Source: Bacillota bacterium (GTDB lineage: Bacteria; Bacillota; Clostridia; Acetivibrionales; DSM-1351). From it: DNA of 6,851 nt. This document shows positions 1-6,702 of the stretch, piece by piece. Below the pieces are notes generated by a model. It saw only the letters and a program-made list of their open reading frames with translations. It ran no database searches and was not told the DNA's origin. Position 1 is the first letter of the stretch; each line of letters begins with the position of its first letter. The position numbers and the translations under genes are program-made. The DNA is taken from contig JAEZIV010000272.1 of the NCBI GenBank assembly GCA_023436515.1, forward strand, positions 1 to 6,851, read 5' to 3'.

Positions 1-2172
1 GGAATGAGTTGTGCAGCTTGTTCCGCAAGGATTGAAAGAAGACTTGGAAAGCAAGCGGGGATTTCTTCAGCAGCAGTAAACCTGGCTACCGAGAAGGCAG
101 CAATTCAATTTGACCCGGCTAGTATAAAGGTTTCAGATGTTATAGATATAATTGGCAATTTAGGCTACAAGGCTGAAACAGTTGAGAATTTCAATAACGA
201 TAAGGAGCAAGTGCAAAGAGAAAAGGAAACCAGGAAGCTGAGGGCAGAACTAATAGCCTCTGCCATACTTAGTTCACCTCTGATACTAGCAATGCTGCTT
301 TCTCTTATAAATATTGATGTGGGCTTTCTTCATAATGAATATTTTCAATTAATTGTAGCAACTCCTGTGCAGTTTATAATCGGCTTTAGATTCTATAGGA
401 ATGCTTATCATGCCTTAAAAGCAAAAGGTGCGAACATGGATGTACTCATTGCCATGGGAACTACGGCAGCCTATTTCTTTAGTATATATAACGCCTTTTT
501 TGTACCTGCAGAGCCCGGTGTAATGATGAAGGAGCTATATTTTGAAGCTGGTGCTGTCATTATTACATTAATACTCCTTGGCAAGTATTTTGAAGCTGCA
601 GCAAAGGGTAAAACCTCGGAAGCCCTAAAGAAGTTGATAGGACTTCAGGCAAAGACTGCAAGAATTATCAGAAACGGTACTGAGGAAGATATCCCTGTTG
701 ATGAGGTTGAGGTGGGGTATATAATAGTGGTGCGTCCCGGCGAAAAGATTCCTGTTGACGGAATAATTGTTGAGGGCAGTTCATCAATTGATGAGTCAAT
801 GCTTACAGGGGAGAGCTTACCGGTTGAGAGGAAAACAGGAGATGCTGTAATCGGAGCGACCATAAACAAATTTGGAACCTTTAAATTTGAAGCCACCAAG
901 ATTGGTAAGGATACAGCCTTATCTCAAATTATTAAGATGGTTGAAGAGGCTCAGGGCTCAAAGGCTCCTATTCAAAAAATAGCTGACCAGGTTTCGGGAG
1001 TTTTTGTTCCTGTTGTAATAGGAATAGCAATAGTAACCTTTTTAGTATGGTATTTCGCTGTTGGTGAACTCGCCGGAGCAATAGTCAGTGCGGTCTCGGT
1101 GCTGGTAATAGCCTGCCCCTGTGCTCTGGGGCTTGCAACTCCCACGGCAATTATGGTAGGAACGGGAAAGGGAGCTGAGAACGGTATTCTTATAAAGGGG
1201 GGAGAGCACCTTGAAAGAGCTTATAAGCTTAATTGTGTCGTACTTGATAAAACCGGGACCATAACAAAGGGAAAACCGGAGGTTACCGATATTATTTCGA
1301 TAAATGGTATGGACAGCAGCCAGCTCCTAATGCTTGCTTCTATTTCGGAAAAAAACTCAGAGCATCCTTTGGGAGAAGCAATCTATCAAATGGGCAAGGC
1401 ACAGCTTGGGGATATTGCCGATCCCGGTTTCTTTGAAGCAATTCCTGGGAGGGGGATAAGAGCTGTTATTGATGATAAGGAACTTCTAATAGGCACAAGA
1501 AAGCTACTAAATGAAAAGGGTGTTTCAATAAACGAAATAGAAAAAACAATTGCTTTCCTTGAGGAGGAGGGGAAAACTGCTATGCTTATGGCAATCAACA
1601 ATAGCGTTGAAGCAGTAATAGCAGTCGCTGATACTGTAAAGGATAATTCGAAAGAAGCAATTGAAGACCTTGTAAAAATGGGGATTGAGGTTTTCATGAT
1701 AACCGGTGATAACCGCAGAACTGCTGCCGCTATAGCCAGGAAGGTAGGAATTACTAATGTTCTGGCAGAGGTTTTACCGGAAAATAAGGCTGAAGAGGTT
1801 GAAAGGCTGAAAAAGCAGGGGAAAATTGTTGGTATGGTAGGTGATGGGATTAATGATGCACCTGCACTTGCAACGGCAGATATCGGCATGGCTATTGGAA
1901 CAGGAACTGATGTAGCCATCGAAGCGGCAGATATAACCCTAATGAGAGGAGATCTCCGTTCGATTCCAACTGCAATAAGATTATCAAAGCAAACAATGAA
2001 GAAGATTAAGCAAAATCTTTTCTGGGCATTTATATATAATGTAATCGGAATACCTTTTGCCGCAATTGGTTTATTAAGCCCCATAATAGCAGGAGGTGCA
2101 ATGGCCTTCAGCTCGGTTTCGGTTGTAGCAAATTCATTAAGCTTAAAGAGGTTTAAACCTTTTAAAGAATAG
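1..2172 (+). CDS. copA: Copper-translocating P1B-1 type ATPase CopA (5'-truncated)
   Basis: A membrane pump that hydrolyses ATP to export Cu(I) from the cytosol. The frame is open from base 1, so the true start lies upstream; residues here count from the first codon. In order they show: an N-terminal heavy-metal-associated domain (about 1-62) whose Cu-binding GMSCAAC is at residues 1-7; eight predicted membrane helices (about 81-104, 115-132, 147-166, 179-199, 332-353, 359-385, 673-692, 694-714); the actuator TGES at 269-272; the ion-path CPC at 372-374; the phosphorylated Asp416 in DKTGT; HP at 455-456 in the nucleotide domain; TGD at 568-570; and GDGINDAP at 614-621. Tyr679-Asn680 in helix 7 and Met701/Ser704/Ser705 (MxxSS) in helix 8 are the Cu(I) P1B-1 signature, which argues against a Zn/Cd pump. 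All catalytic motifs are intact. Whether further metal-binding domains precede this one cannot be seen. copZ follows after 17 nt, as an operon partner. Confidence 0.97.
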   Translation, partial: GMSCAACSARIERRLGKQAGISSAAVNLATEKAAIQFDPASIKVSDVIDIIGNLGYKAETVENFNNDKEQVQREKETRKLRAELIASAILSSPLILAMLLSLINIDVGFLHNEYFQLIVATPVQFIIGFRFYRNAYHALKAKGANMDVLIAMGTTAAYFFSIYNAFFVPAEPGVMMKELYFEAGAVIITLILLGKYFEAAAKGKTSEALKKLIGLQAKTARIIRNGTEEDIPVDEVEVGYIIVVRPGEKIPVDGIIVEGSSSIDESMLTGESLPVERKTGDAVIGATINKFGTFKFEATKIGKDTALSQIIKMVEEAQGSKAPIQKIADQVSGVFVPVVIGIAIVTFLVWYFAVGELAGAIVSAVSVLVIACPCALGLATPTAIMVGTGKGAENGILIKGGEHLERAYKLNCVVLDKTGTITKGKPEVTDIISINGMDSSQLLMLASISEKNSEHPLGEAIYQMGKAQLGDIADPGFFEAIPGRGIRAVIDDKELLIGTRKLLNEKGVSINEIEKTIAFLEEEGKTAMLMAINNSVEAVIAVADTVKDNSKEAIEDLVKMGIEVFMITGDNRRTAAAIARKVGITNVLAEVLPENKAEEVERLKKQGKIVGMVGDGINDAPALATADIGMAIGTGTDVAIEAADITLMRGDLRSIPTAIRLSKQTMKKIKQNLFWAFIYNVIGIPFAAIGLLSPIIAGGAMAFSSVSVVANSLSLKRFKPFKE

Positions 2173-2176
2173 AGAT

Positions 2177-2182
2177 GGGAGG
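2177..2182 (+). promoter_or_regulatory. Ribosome binding site that fixes the copZ start
   Basis: GGGAGG ends 7 nt before the ATG at 2190. The in-frame ATG at 2175 overlaps this element and has no Shine-Dalgarno of its own, so 2190 is the better start and the longer 76-residue reading is unlikely. Confidence 0.8.
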
Positions 2183-2189
2183 CTTTAAT

Positions 2190-2405
2190 ATGGCAAAGAA
2201 AACAATAGATATTACTGTTGAAGGTATGTCCTGCAGCCACTGTGAGAACAGTGTGAAAAAGGCTGTTGTAGCTTTAGCAGGTGTTGACAGGGTTTCAGTG
2301 GTTCTTGCTGATAAAATTGTCACTGTAGAGTTTGATCCTGATAAGATTATTGAGAAGCAGATCTTCGAAGCCATTGAAGATCAGGGGTATGACGTAGTGC
2401 AGTAA
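2190..2405 (+). CDS. copZ: Copper chaperone CopZ (HMA-domain protein)
   Basis: A 71-residue cytosolic protein that is essentially one heavy-metal-associated domain, the usual length for CopZ. The Cu(I)-binding motif GMSCSHC runs from Gly12 to Cys18, with Cys15 and Cys18 as thiolate ligands; the His between the cysteines (His17) is common in CopZ proteins. The rest fits the ferredoxin-like beta-alpha-beta-beta-alpha-beta fold and ends in a GYDV segment typical of the family. In the known pathway such chaperones bind Cu(I) and dock on the N-terminal domain or membrane platform of CopA. The gene sits 17 nt after copA, on the same strand and behind its own good ribosome binding site, so the two are very probably co-transcribed. 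MerP-type mercury binding is the other option for this fold, but the CopA partner makes copper much more likely. Confidence 0.93.
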   Translation: MAKKTIDITVEGMSCSHCENSVKKAVVALAGVDRVSVVLADKIVTVEFDPDKIIEKQIFEAIEDQGYDVVQ

Positions 2406-2433
2406 ACACATAATTACAGCATAACTGCTAGCT

Positions 2434-2474
2434 TGAAGACACCTCGTTTCTGCAGTAGGGACGAGGTATCTTTA
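2434..2474 (+). terminator. Imperfect hairpin between copZ and the regulator gene (weak terminator or attenuator)
   Basis: Bases 2434-2447 pair with 2461-2474: a 14-bp stem with one C/A mismatch and one G/U pair around a 13-nt loop. The core is ACCTCGT against ACGAGGT. The 3' side is only moderately T-rich (TCTTTATATAA) and lacks a proper T-run, so full termination is doubtful. The stem ends 6 nt before the AGGAG (2481-2485) of the next gene, leaving no room for a separate promoter after it. Partial termination or control of ribosome access are both plausible. The pairing is seen directly; the role is inferred. Confidence 0.5.
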
Positions 2475-2490
2475 TATAACAGGAGTCCAT

Positions 2491-3189
2491 ATGAACAATT
2501 CAATTAAAATCCTAATAGTAGATGACGAGCCCAAAATTGTGGAGGTAGTCAGATCATATCTTGTACATAGTAATTATGAGGTGATTTCAGCATATACCGG
2601 AGCACAGGCAATGGAATTGTATAAAAAGAATAATCCGTCCTTAATAATTCTGGACCTGATGCTTCCGGATATTTCAGGAGAAGAAATATGTAGGACAATA
2701 AGAAGAGAATCCGGAGTACCAATAATAATGCTCACTGCAAAGGTTGACGAAGAAGATATATTAAGGGGCTTGAACATCGGCGCAGATGATTATGTACTAA
2801 AGCCCTTCAGTCCAAGGCAGCTGATTGCAAGGGTGGCTGCCGTCTTAAGAAGAGTTCCTGGAGAGACTTCAACCCCCACAACTGTAGTAGCTTTAAATGG
2901 TGGCGACTTGACTATTGATGACTTTAAGCACGAGGTAAGGAAAAGGGGTAAAACTATTAATCTTACACCTAACGAGTATAAAATACTTCATGCAATGATT
3001 AAGTATCAAAACAAAACCTTTACCAGAGAAGAGCTTATATCAATAGCTCTTGGAAATGACTATGAGGGCTTTGACCGCACGGTAGACACTCACATAAAGA
3101 ACTTAAGACAAAAAATTGAGGATGATCCTAAGGAGCCAAAATATCTTCAGACAGTCCATGGTGTTGGTTACAGACTGAATAGGGAGTAA
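2491..3189 (+). CDS. OmpR/PhoB-family response regulator, probably copper-responsive
   Basis: A 232-residue cytoplasmic transcription factor of normal length for the OmpR/PhoB class. The receiver domain (about 5-120) has the acidic pair Asp11-Asp12, the phosphoacceptor Asp55 in LDLMLPD, the switch Thr82 in MLTAK and Lys104-Pro105. All are intact, so phospho-transfer should work. A short linker leads to a winged-helix DNA-binding domain (about 133-230) containing LTPNEYKIL, the recognition-helix stretch around RTVDTHIKNLRQKI, and the GVGYR wing. The ATG at 2491 follows AGGAG (2481-2485) by 5 nt. The gene lies between copZ and a histidine kinase that begins 50 nt after its stop, and is presumably that kinase's partner. 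A CopR/CusR-like job controlling copA-copZ is inferred from position only; the protein sequence alone does not show the target. No strong promoter of its own was seen. Confidence 0.92.
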   Translation: MNNSIKILIVDDEPKIVEVVRSYLVHSNYEVISAYTGAQAMELYKKNNPSLIILDLMLPDISGEEICRTIRRESGVPIIMLTAKVDEEDILRGLNIGADDYVLKPFSPRQLIARVAAVLRRVPGETSTPTTVVALNGGDLTIDDFKHEVRKRGKTINLTPNEYKILHAMIKYQNKTFTREELISIALGNDYEGFDRTVDTHIKNLRQKIEDDPKEPKYLQTVHGVGYRLNRE

Positions 3190-3224
3190 CTGAAATTTAT
3201 ATGTACTTATAATCAGTTAGCATG

Positions 3225-3233
3225 AAGGGTGAT
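3225..3233 (+). promoter_or_regulatory. Ribosome binding site that fixes the first kinase's start
   Basis: AAGGGTGAT, which matches much of the anti-Shine-Dalgarno complement (GGTGAT), ends 6 nt before the ATG at 3240. The in-frame ATG at 3222 has no such element upstream and would put this site inside the gene, so 3240 is preferred. Confidence 0.7.
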
Positions 3234-3239
3234 AGAATT

Positions 3240-4628
3240 ATGCATAAAAGCCTTAGAACAAAGCTTATAATGTCCTATGTATTAGCAGCTATTGTAATAG
3301 TTTTGCTGATAAATGCTCTGACTAATATATATGTGGAGAAGCATTTCAGAGAGTATGTCTCGGAAAATCAACAGCTCAAGAACAGGGAAATCGTGTCAAC
3401 CCTTGCCTCACAATACAGGGGGGATGGCATTTGGAATACAGAATCTATTGCCTCTATTGGAGAAGGCTATCTTGAGAGTGGCATTATTATTGTAGTTAAA
3501 GACTTGGATGGACAAACAATATGGGATGCCAAGCAGCATAATAATGGAATGTGCCAGAGAATAATTGAACATATGGCCTCAAATTCCGGAGGAATGTCAG
3601 GAAACATGGATTCAGGCTATAAAGAGATTCCCTATTCTTTAAATTACAGGCTGAATAAGGTGGGGGTAGTTGAAATAGGAACCTATGGTCCCAACTACCT
3701 CAATGAACATGATCAGGCTTTTATTAATGCTTTTAATACAGTTATGCTTGGTGTTGGAGTATTTTCGCTTTTCTTTGCTTTTGTTTTGGGAAGGTATATG
3801 GCAAATCGCTTAAGCTCACCAATCTCAAAGGTAATAGCAGCAGCGAGATCAATCTCAAAGGGTTATTATTCCGAGAGGATAACACAAAAGTCCAACATGA
3901 GTGAGATTAATGAGCTGACTTCTACTATTAACAATCTGGCGGAATCCCTTGAGAAGCAGGAGGAGCTTAGAAAAAGACTTACAGGTGATGTGGCACATGA
4001 GCTACGGACCCCTCTAGCTACCCTCCAAAGTCATATTGAAGCCATGATTGACGGCATCTGGGAGGCTGATAAGGAAAGGCTGATAAGCTGTCATGAGGAG
4101 ATTACCCGAATAAGCAAGATGGTAGGTGATCTAGAGAAGCTTACAAAATATGAAAATGAGACACTAAAACTAGAAAAGGAAGTATTTGATATTTCTGAAC
4201 TGTCAAAAAGGTTGATTCAAAATTTCGAAAGCCAGTTTCTTAGTAAAAAAATTGATATCAGCTTTGAGGGCTCAGCCATAAAAATTAGTGCCGATAAGGA
4301 TAAAATAAGTCAAGTCATTGTGAACCTTTTGTCAAATGCACTTAAGTATACACCCGATGGAGGAAATGTATATCTTGGAGCTGCCCAGGTAGAGGATAAA
4401 ATAACTCTTATTGTTAGGGATAACGGTCCGGGAATATCGCAAAGTGACCTGCCTTTTATTTTTGAGAGGTTCTATAGAGCAGATAAATCCCGGAACAGAA
4501 TAACAGGAGGGGTGGGCATAGGATTATCAATTAGTAAAGCTATAGTTAATGCCCATGGTGGAACCATAATGGTTCAAAGTACCCCCGAGTCAGGTTCTGA
4601 GTTCATAGTAATACTTCCGAAGGAATGA
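3240..4628 (+). CDS. Membrane sensor histidine kinase, candidate copper sensor
   Basis: A 462-residue two-pass membrane kinase, read as partner of the preceding regulator. Order: helix 1 (about 9-31); an extracytoplasmic sensor region (about 32-165); helix 2 (about 166-184); HAMP linker (about 187-239); dimerisation domain with the phosphoacceptor His253 in AHELRTPL; ATPase domain with N-box Asn362/Asn366, DNGPG at 394-398, the FERFYRADKS F-box from 408, and glycine lid GGVGIGL at 423-429. All catalytic boxes are intact. The sensor loop carries possible soft-metal ligands close together: His100, Met104, Cys105, His111, Met112, Met119 and Met123. From memory, related clostridial kinases share the WDA...NNGMC and YGP features seen here at about 95-105 and 149-151, but I cannot check this. 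Copper (or silver) sensing is inferred from these residues and the copA-copZ neighbourhood; envelope stress sensing is the main alternative. The start at 3240 rests on its ribosome binding site; 3222 would add six residues. Confidence 0.9.
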   Translation: MHKSLRTKLIMSYVLAAIVIVLLINALTNIYVEKHFREYVSENQQLKNREIVSTLASQYRGDGIWNTESIASIGEGYLESGIIIVVKDLDGQTIWDAKQHNNGMCQRIIEHMASNSGGMSGNMDSGYKEIPYSLNYRLNKVGVVEIGTYGPNYLNEHDQAFINAFNTVMLGVGVFSLFFAFVLGRYMANRLSSPISKVIAAARSISKGYYSERITQKSNMSEINELTSTINNLAESLEKQEELRKRLTGDVAHELRTPLATLQSHIEAMIDGIWEADKERLISCHEEITRISKMVGDLEKLTKYENETLKLEKEVFDISELSKRLIQNFESQFLSKKIDISFEGSAIKISADKDKISQVIVNLLSNALKYTPDGGNVYLGAAQVEDKITLIVRDNGPGISQSDLPFIFERFYRADKSRNRITGGVGIGLSISKAIVNAHGGTIMVQSTPESGSEFIVILPKE

Positions 4629-4687
4629 GCATGCCTACATAATGTCACCGAAGAGCTCAACAGACAGTGAGCTTAGATGGATATACA

Positions 4688-4716
4688 TTGCGGCTGTTAT
4701 AGGCCTATGATATAAT
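4688..4716 (+). promoter_or_regulatory. Predicted sigma-A extended -10 promoter for the vanRS-like genes
   Basis: A perfect -10 TATAAT (4711-4716) is preceded by the extended -10 TG at 4708-4709 (TGATATAAT). At 17 nt upstream lies TTGCGG (4688-4693), which keeps the TTG of the -35. Transcription would start near 4723, leaving a leader of roughly 110 nt before the ATG at 4832. The spacer holds the palindrome ATAGGCCTAT. This is the best promoter-like sequence in the window, but it has not been tested. Confidence 0.6.
4699..4708. promoter_or_regulatory. Palindrome in the promoter spacer, possible operator
   Basis: ATAGGCCTAT is a perfect 10-bp palindrome lying entirely between the proposed -35 and -10 elements. 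A protein bound there would sit directly on the promoter. It does not match the CopY (TACAnnTGTA) or GC-rich CsoR operator pattern as I know them. It is short enough to arise by chance. Confidence 0.3.
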
Positions 4717-4717
4717 T

Positions 4718-4764
4718 TTAATAGTCATAAACAGGTATAAATGTATATGACTATTAATTTTTTT
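4718..4764 (+). terminator. Perfect 12-bp inverted repeat with T7 tail: terminator and/or start-site operator
   Basis: TTAATAGTCATA (4718-4729) is exactly complementary to TATGACTATTAA (4746-4757) across a 16-nt loop, and seven T's follow (4758-4764). This is the layout of an intrinsic terminator for transcripts coming from the upstream kinase gene, although the stem has only two G/C pairs. The 5' arm starts two bases after the TATAAT at 4711-4716, so it also covers the expected start site of the next transcription unit and could be an operator. A transcript starting near 4723 would lack the outer part of the 5' arm and form a weaker stem. Confidence 0.55.
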
Positions 4765-4831
4765 ATTAAAAGAAATTATCTGCATAAAACGGTTAAACTA
4801 AAGCAAACAAGCTTAATAAACGGAGGTTTAA

Positions 4832-5527
4832 ATGAGTATTAATATACTTGTTGTTGATGACGAAAAAGAAATTGCTGACCTGGTTGAGCTTTATCTTAGG
4901 AATGAAAATTACATGGTATCTAAATTTTACAACCCTGTTGAAGCACTTAATGTTTTAGATAATGTGAAATTTGATCTTGCCCTTCTGGATGTAATGATGC
5001 CAGAAATGGATGGCTTTAGCCTTTGTCAGGAAATAAGGAAAAAACATAACTTTCCCGTAATTATGCTTACTGCTAAGGTGGAGGAATTGGATAAAATAAC
5101 TGGGCTCACACTAGGTGCAGATGACTATATAACAAAACCCTTTAGTCCTTTGGAAATGGTAGCTCGAGTAAAAGCCCAGCTTAGAAGGTATACCAGATAT
5201 AATGAAGGTAATCAACAAAACAGTGATATTATTGAGGTTTCAGGACTTTTAATGAATAGGTCCACACATCAATGTACCTTGAATGAAGAACCTCTCTATT
5301 TAACTCCAATCGAGTTCTCAATTTTGTGGTTATTATGTGAAAACAGAGGACAGGTCATCAGTTCTGAAAGGCTTTTTCAAGAGGTTTGGGGTGAAAAATA
5401 CTTTTCAGGCAGTAATAATACTGTGATGGTACATATTAGGCATTTACGCGAAAAGATGAAGGAACCGGCAGGAAATCCCAGGTTTATAAAAACTGTATGG
5501 GGAGTTGGATATAAGATTGAAAAGTGA
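4832..5527 (+). CDS. vanR: VanR-like OmpR-family response regulator
   Basis: A 231-residue cytoplasmic transcription factor. The receiver domain (about 1-118) has Asp9-Asp10, phosphoacceptor Asp53 in LLDVMMPEMDG, Thr80 in MLTAK and Lys102-Pro103, all intact. The winged-helix domain (about 133-231) contains LTPIEFSIL, the NNTVMVHIRHLREKM recognition region and the C-terminal TVWGVGYKIEK. Compared from memory with enterococcal VanR, the segments IADLVELYL, GADDYITKPF, RVKAQLRRY and the whole C-terminus are near identical, and the length is the same. This places it in the VanR family; the gene symbol is given in that family sense only. VanR proteins activate cell-wall remodelling genes when phosphorylated by VanS, but no vanHAX-type gene is in view, so the target here is unknown. 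The ATG follows GGAGG (4822-4826) by 5 nt. Transcription probably begins at the promoter near 4711. The last 23 nt overlap the kinase gene. Confidence 0.92.
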   Translation: MSINILVVDDEKEIADLVELYLRNENYMVSKFYNPVEALNVLDNVKFDLALLDVMMPEMDGFSLCQEIRKKHNFPVIMLTAKVEELDKITGLTLGADDYITKPFSPLEMVARVKAQLRRYTRYNEGNQQNSDIIEVSGLLMNRSTHQCTLNEEPLYLTPIEFSILWLLCENRGQVISSERLFQEVWGEKYFSGSNNTVMVHIRHLREKMKEPAGNPRFIKTVWGVGYKIEK

Positions 5528-6647
5528 TCTGAGACGAGTAAAAACTAAAATACTTTTACAGATTCTACTAGCTGGCTTTATTACCTTTTTAGTAGGGCTG
5601 TTCATACTGTTCTTCCTAATTGATGATGCCCTCCAGGAGCCTTTTGCCGAAGGCTTTGTCGCACTGGTTCAAAAAGTACTCAATATAAGCTATTGGAGTG
5701 CGGCAGATATATATGCAATGATATTCAGGAGAAATAAGGGTATATTACTGGGAGTAGGCTTTGTTTTTCTCCTACTGGTGTTTATTTATATTGCAATGTC
5801 GCGGTATACCCGTTATTTTCAAAAAATTAGTGATGGGATAGATCAGCTTGTAAATGAATCTGAGCAGGAAATTGACCTTCCGCCAGAGCTGGAGTTTATG
5901 GAAACCAAGCTGAATACCGTTAAGAGTACCCTTGAAAAAAGAAGACTTGCCGCTCTAGAAAGTGAACGTCGCAAAAATGATCTTGTGGTATATCTTGCAC
6001 ATGATATTAAAACGCCCCTGACTTCTGTTATAGGGTATCTGAGCTTATTGAATGAAGCACCTGATATGCCGGTGGAGCAGCGAATAAAATATACCGGAAT
6101 AACACTGGAAAAGGCTTACAGGCTGGAACAGCTGATAAATGAATTTTTTGAGATAACAAGGTTTAATTTACATACAATTCAACTGATTAAAGAAGATGTA
6201 AATCTTTCATTATTACTTGAGCAAATTGCAGATGAATTTTATCCCGTGCTTTCACTACAGAATAAGGAGACAGTAGTAAAAGCCGGAGAAAATATCATGA
6301 TATGTGCTGATTCTGACAAGCTTGGACGAGTATTCAATAATATTTTAAAAAATGCTGCAGCCTATAGTTATGAGAACAGTACAATAGACATCGAAGCTAA
6401 GCTACAGGGAGAGAAGGTTATAGTTATATTCCGGAACAGAGGTAAAATGATACCGGAAGATAAACTGGAAGCAATCTTTGAGAAATTTTACAGACTGGAT
6501 ACAGCCAGATCTACAAATACCGGTGGTACAGGTCTTGGACTTGCAATTGCAAAGGAAATTGTACTTTTACATGGAGGCACTGTTTCTGCTGAGAGTAATG
6601 AAGTCTATACACAATTTATAGTTACCCTGCCTGTAACAAAAGCTTAA
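5505..6647 (+). CDS. vanS: VanS-like sensor histidine kinase
   Basis: A 380-residue membrane kinase, partner of the VanR-like regulator. Two helices (about 16-39 and 79-97) flank a short outside loop of roughly 40 residues, followed by a HAMP-like linker, the phosphoacceptor His166 in AHDIKTPLTS, the N-box Asn278/Asn279/Asn283, and the glycine lid GGTGLGL at 340-346. The usual DxGxG box is degenerate: it reads NRGK at 311-314, with Asn where the adenine-binding Asp normally sits. As I recall, enterococcal VanS has a similar NTGS, so this is a family trait and not decay. Stretches such as GYLSLLNEAPDMP, KAYRLEQLI and NNILKNAAAYS closely resemble VanS. The frame starts at TTG 5505, 23 nt inside vanR, directly abutting GGGGAG; TTG 5517 is better spaced (12 nt) and is the alternative. 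Known vanS genes overlap vanR from a TTG in the same way, hence the choice. The signal sensed is unknown. Confidence 0.9.
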   Translation: MDIRLKSDLRRVKTKILLQILLAGFITFLVGLFILFFLIDDALQEPFAEGFVALVQKVLNISYWSAADIYAMIFRRNKGILLGVGFVFLLLVFIYIAMSRYTRYFQKISDGIDQLVNESEQEIDLPPELEFMETKLNTVKSTLEKRRLAALESERRKNDLVVYLAHDIKTPLTSVIGYLSLLNEAPDMPVEQRIKYTGITLEKAYRLEQLINEFFEITRFNLHTIQLIKEDVNLSLLLEQIADEFYPVLSLQNKETVVKAGENIMICADSDKLGRVFNNILKNAAAYSYENSTIDIEAKLQGEKVIVIFRNRGKMIPEDKLEAIFEKFYRLDTARSTNTGGTGLGLAIAKEIVLLHGGTVSAESNEVYTQFIVTLPVTKA

Positions 6648-6680
6648 GAATATTCTTTAGTGTTAGTTTTTACCATAATA

Positions 6681-6702
6681 TCTATAAAATTCTCCATAAA
6701 AT
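6681..6702 (+). repeat. Two 10-bp direct repeats, possible regulator boxes
   Basis: TCTATAAAAT (6681-6690) and TCCATAAAAT (6693-6702) match at 9 of 10 bases and start 12 bp apart. OmpR-family regulators commonly bind tandem boxes spaced about one helical turn apart upstream of their targets, so a link to the adjacent VanR-like protein is possible. The repeats are AT-rich and chance is a real alternative. A longer-spaced pair, TCTTTAGT at 6654-6661 and 6712-6719, lies in the same intergenic stretch. Confidence 0.3.

Noticed and set aside
1386..2240. Long open frame on the minus strand within the copA 3' half
   Set aside because: It lies opposite copA motifs that are plainly coding on the + strand and its translation has no recognisable domain. 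It and similar minus-strand frames at 645-899, 2162-2374 and 2574-2777 are shadows.
2406..2490. CopY or CsoR operator near the copper genes
   Set aside because: I looked for TACAnnTGTA and for GC-rich CsoR-type dyads in the intergenic regions and found none. The region upstream of copA, where one would be expected, is outside the window.
3208..3213. Perfect TATAAT between the first regulator and its kinase
   Set aside because: No acceptable -35 lies 16-18 nt upstream and there is no extended -10 TG. The genes are 50 nt apart and read as one unit.
3187..3219. TAACTGA/TCAGTTA inverted repeat after the first regulator's stop
   Set aside because: The arms are only 7 bp around a 19-nt loop and no T-run follows. 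It is too weak to call a terminator.
4653..4674. Small hairpin AGCTCA/TGAGCT just after the first kinase gene
   Set aside because: The stem is about 7 bp with one wobble, and no T-run follows; the repeat at 4718-4764 is a much better terminator candidate.
4642..4710. Short 22-codon frame (ATG 4642 to TGA 4710) with a hydrophobic C-terminal half
   Set aside because: It has no ribosome binding site at a usable distance and its end runs through the predicted promoter. No family resemblance was seen, so chance is more likely than a small membrane peptide.
4793..4831. TTAAAC (4793-4798) complementary to GTTTAA (4826-4831) at the vanR-like start
   Set aside because: A 6-bp AT-rich match over this distance is expected by chance and gives little stability, so it was not called a translation switch.
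4832..6647. Interpretation as a vancomycin-resistance locus
   Set aside because: Only the regulator and kinase resemble van proteins. No vanH, ligase, vanX, vanY or vanZ gene is visible, so resistance is not supported.
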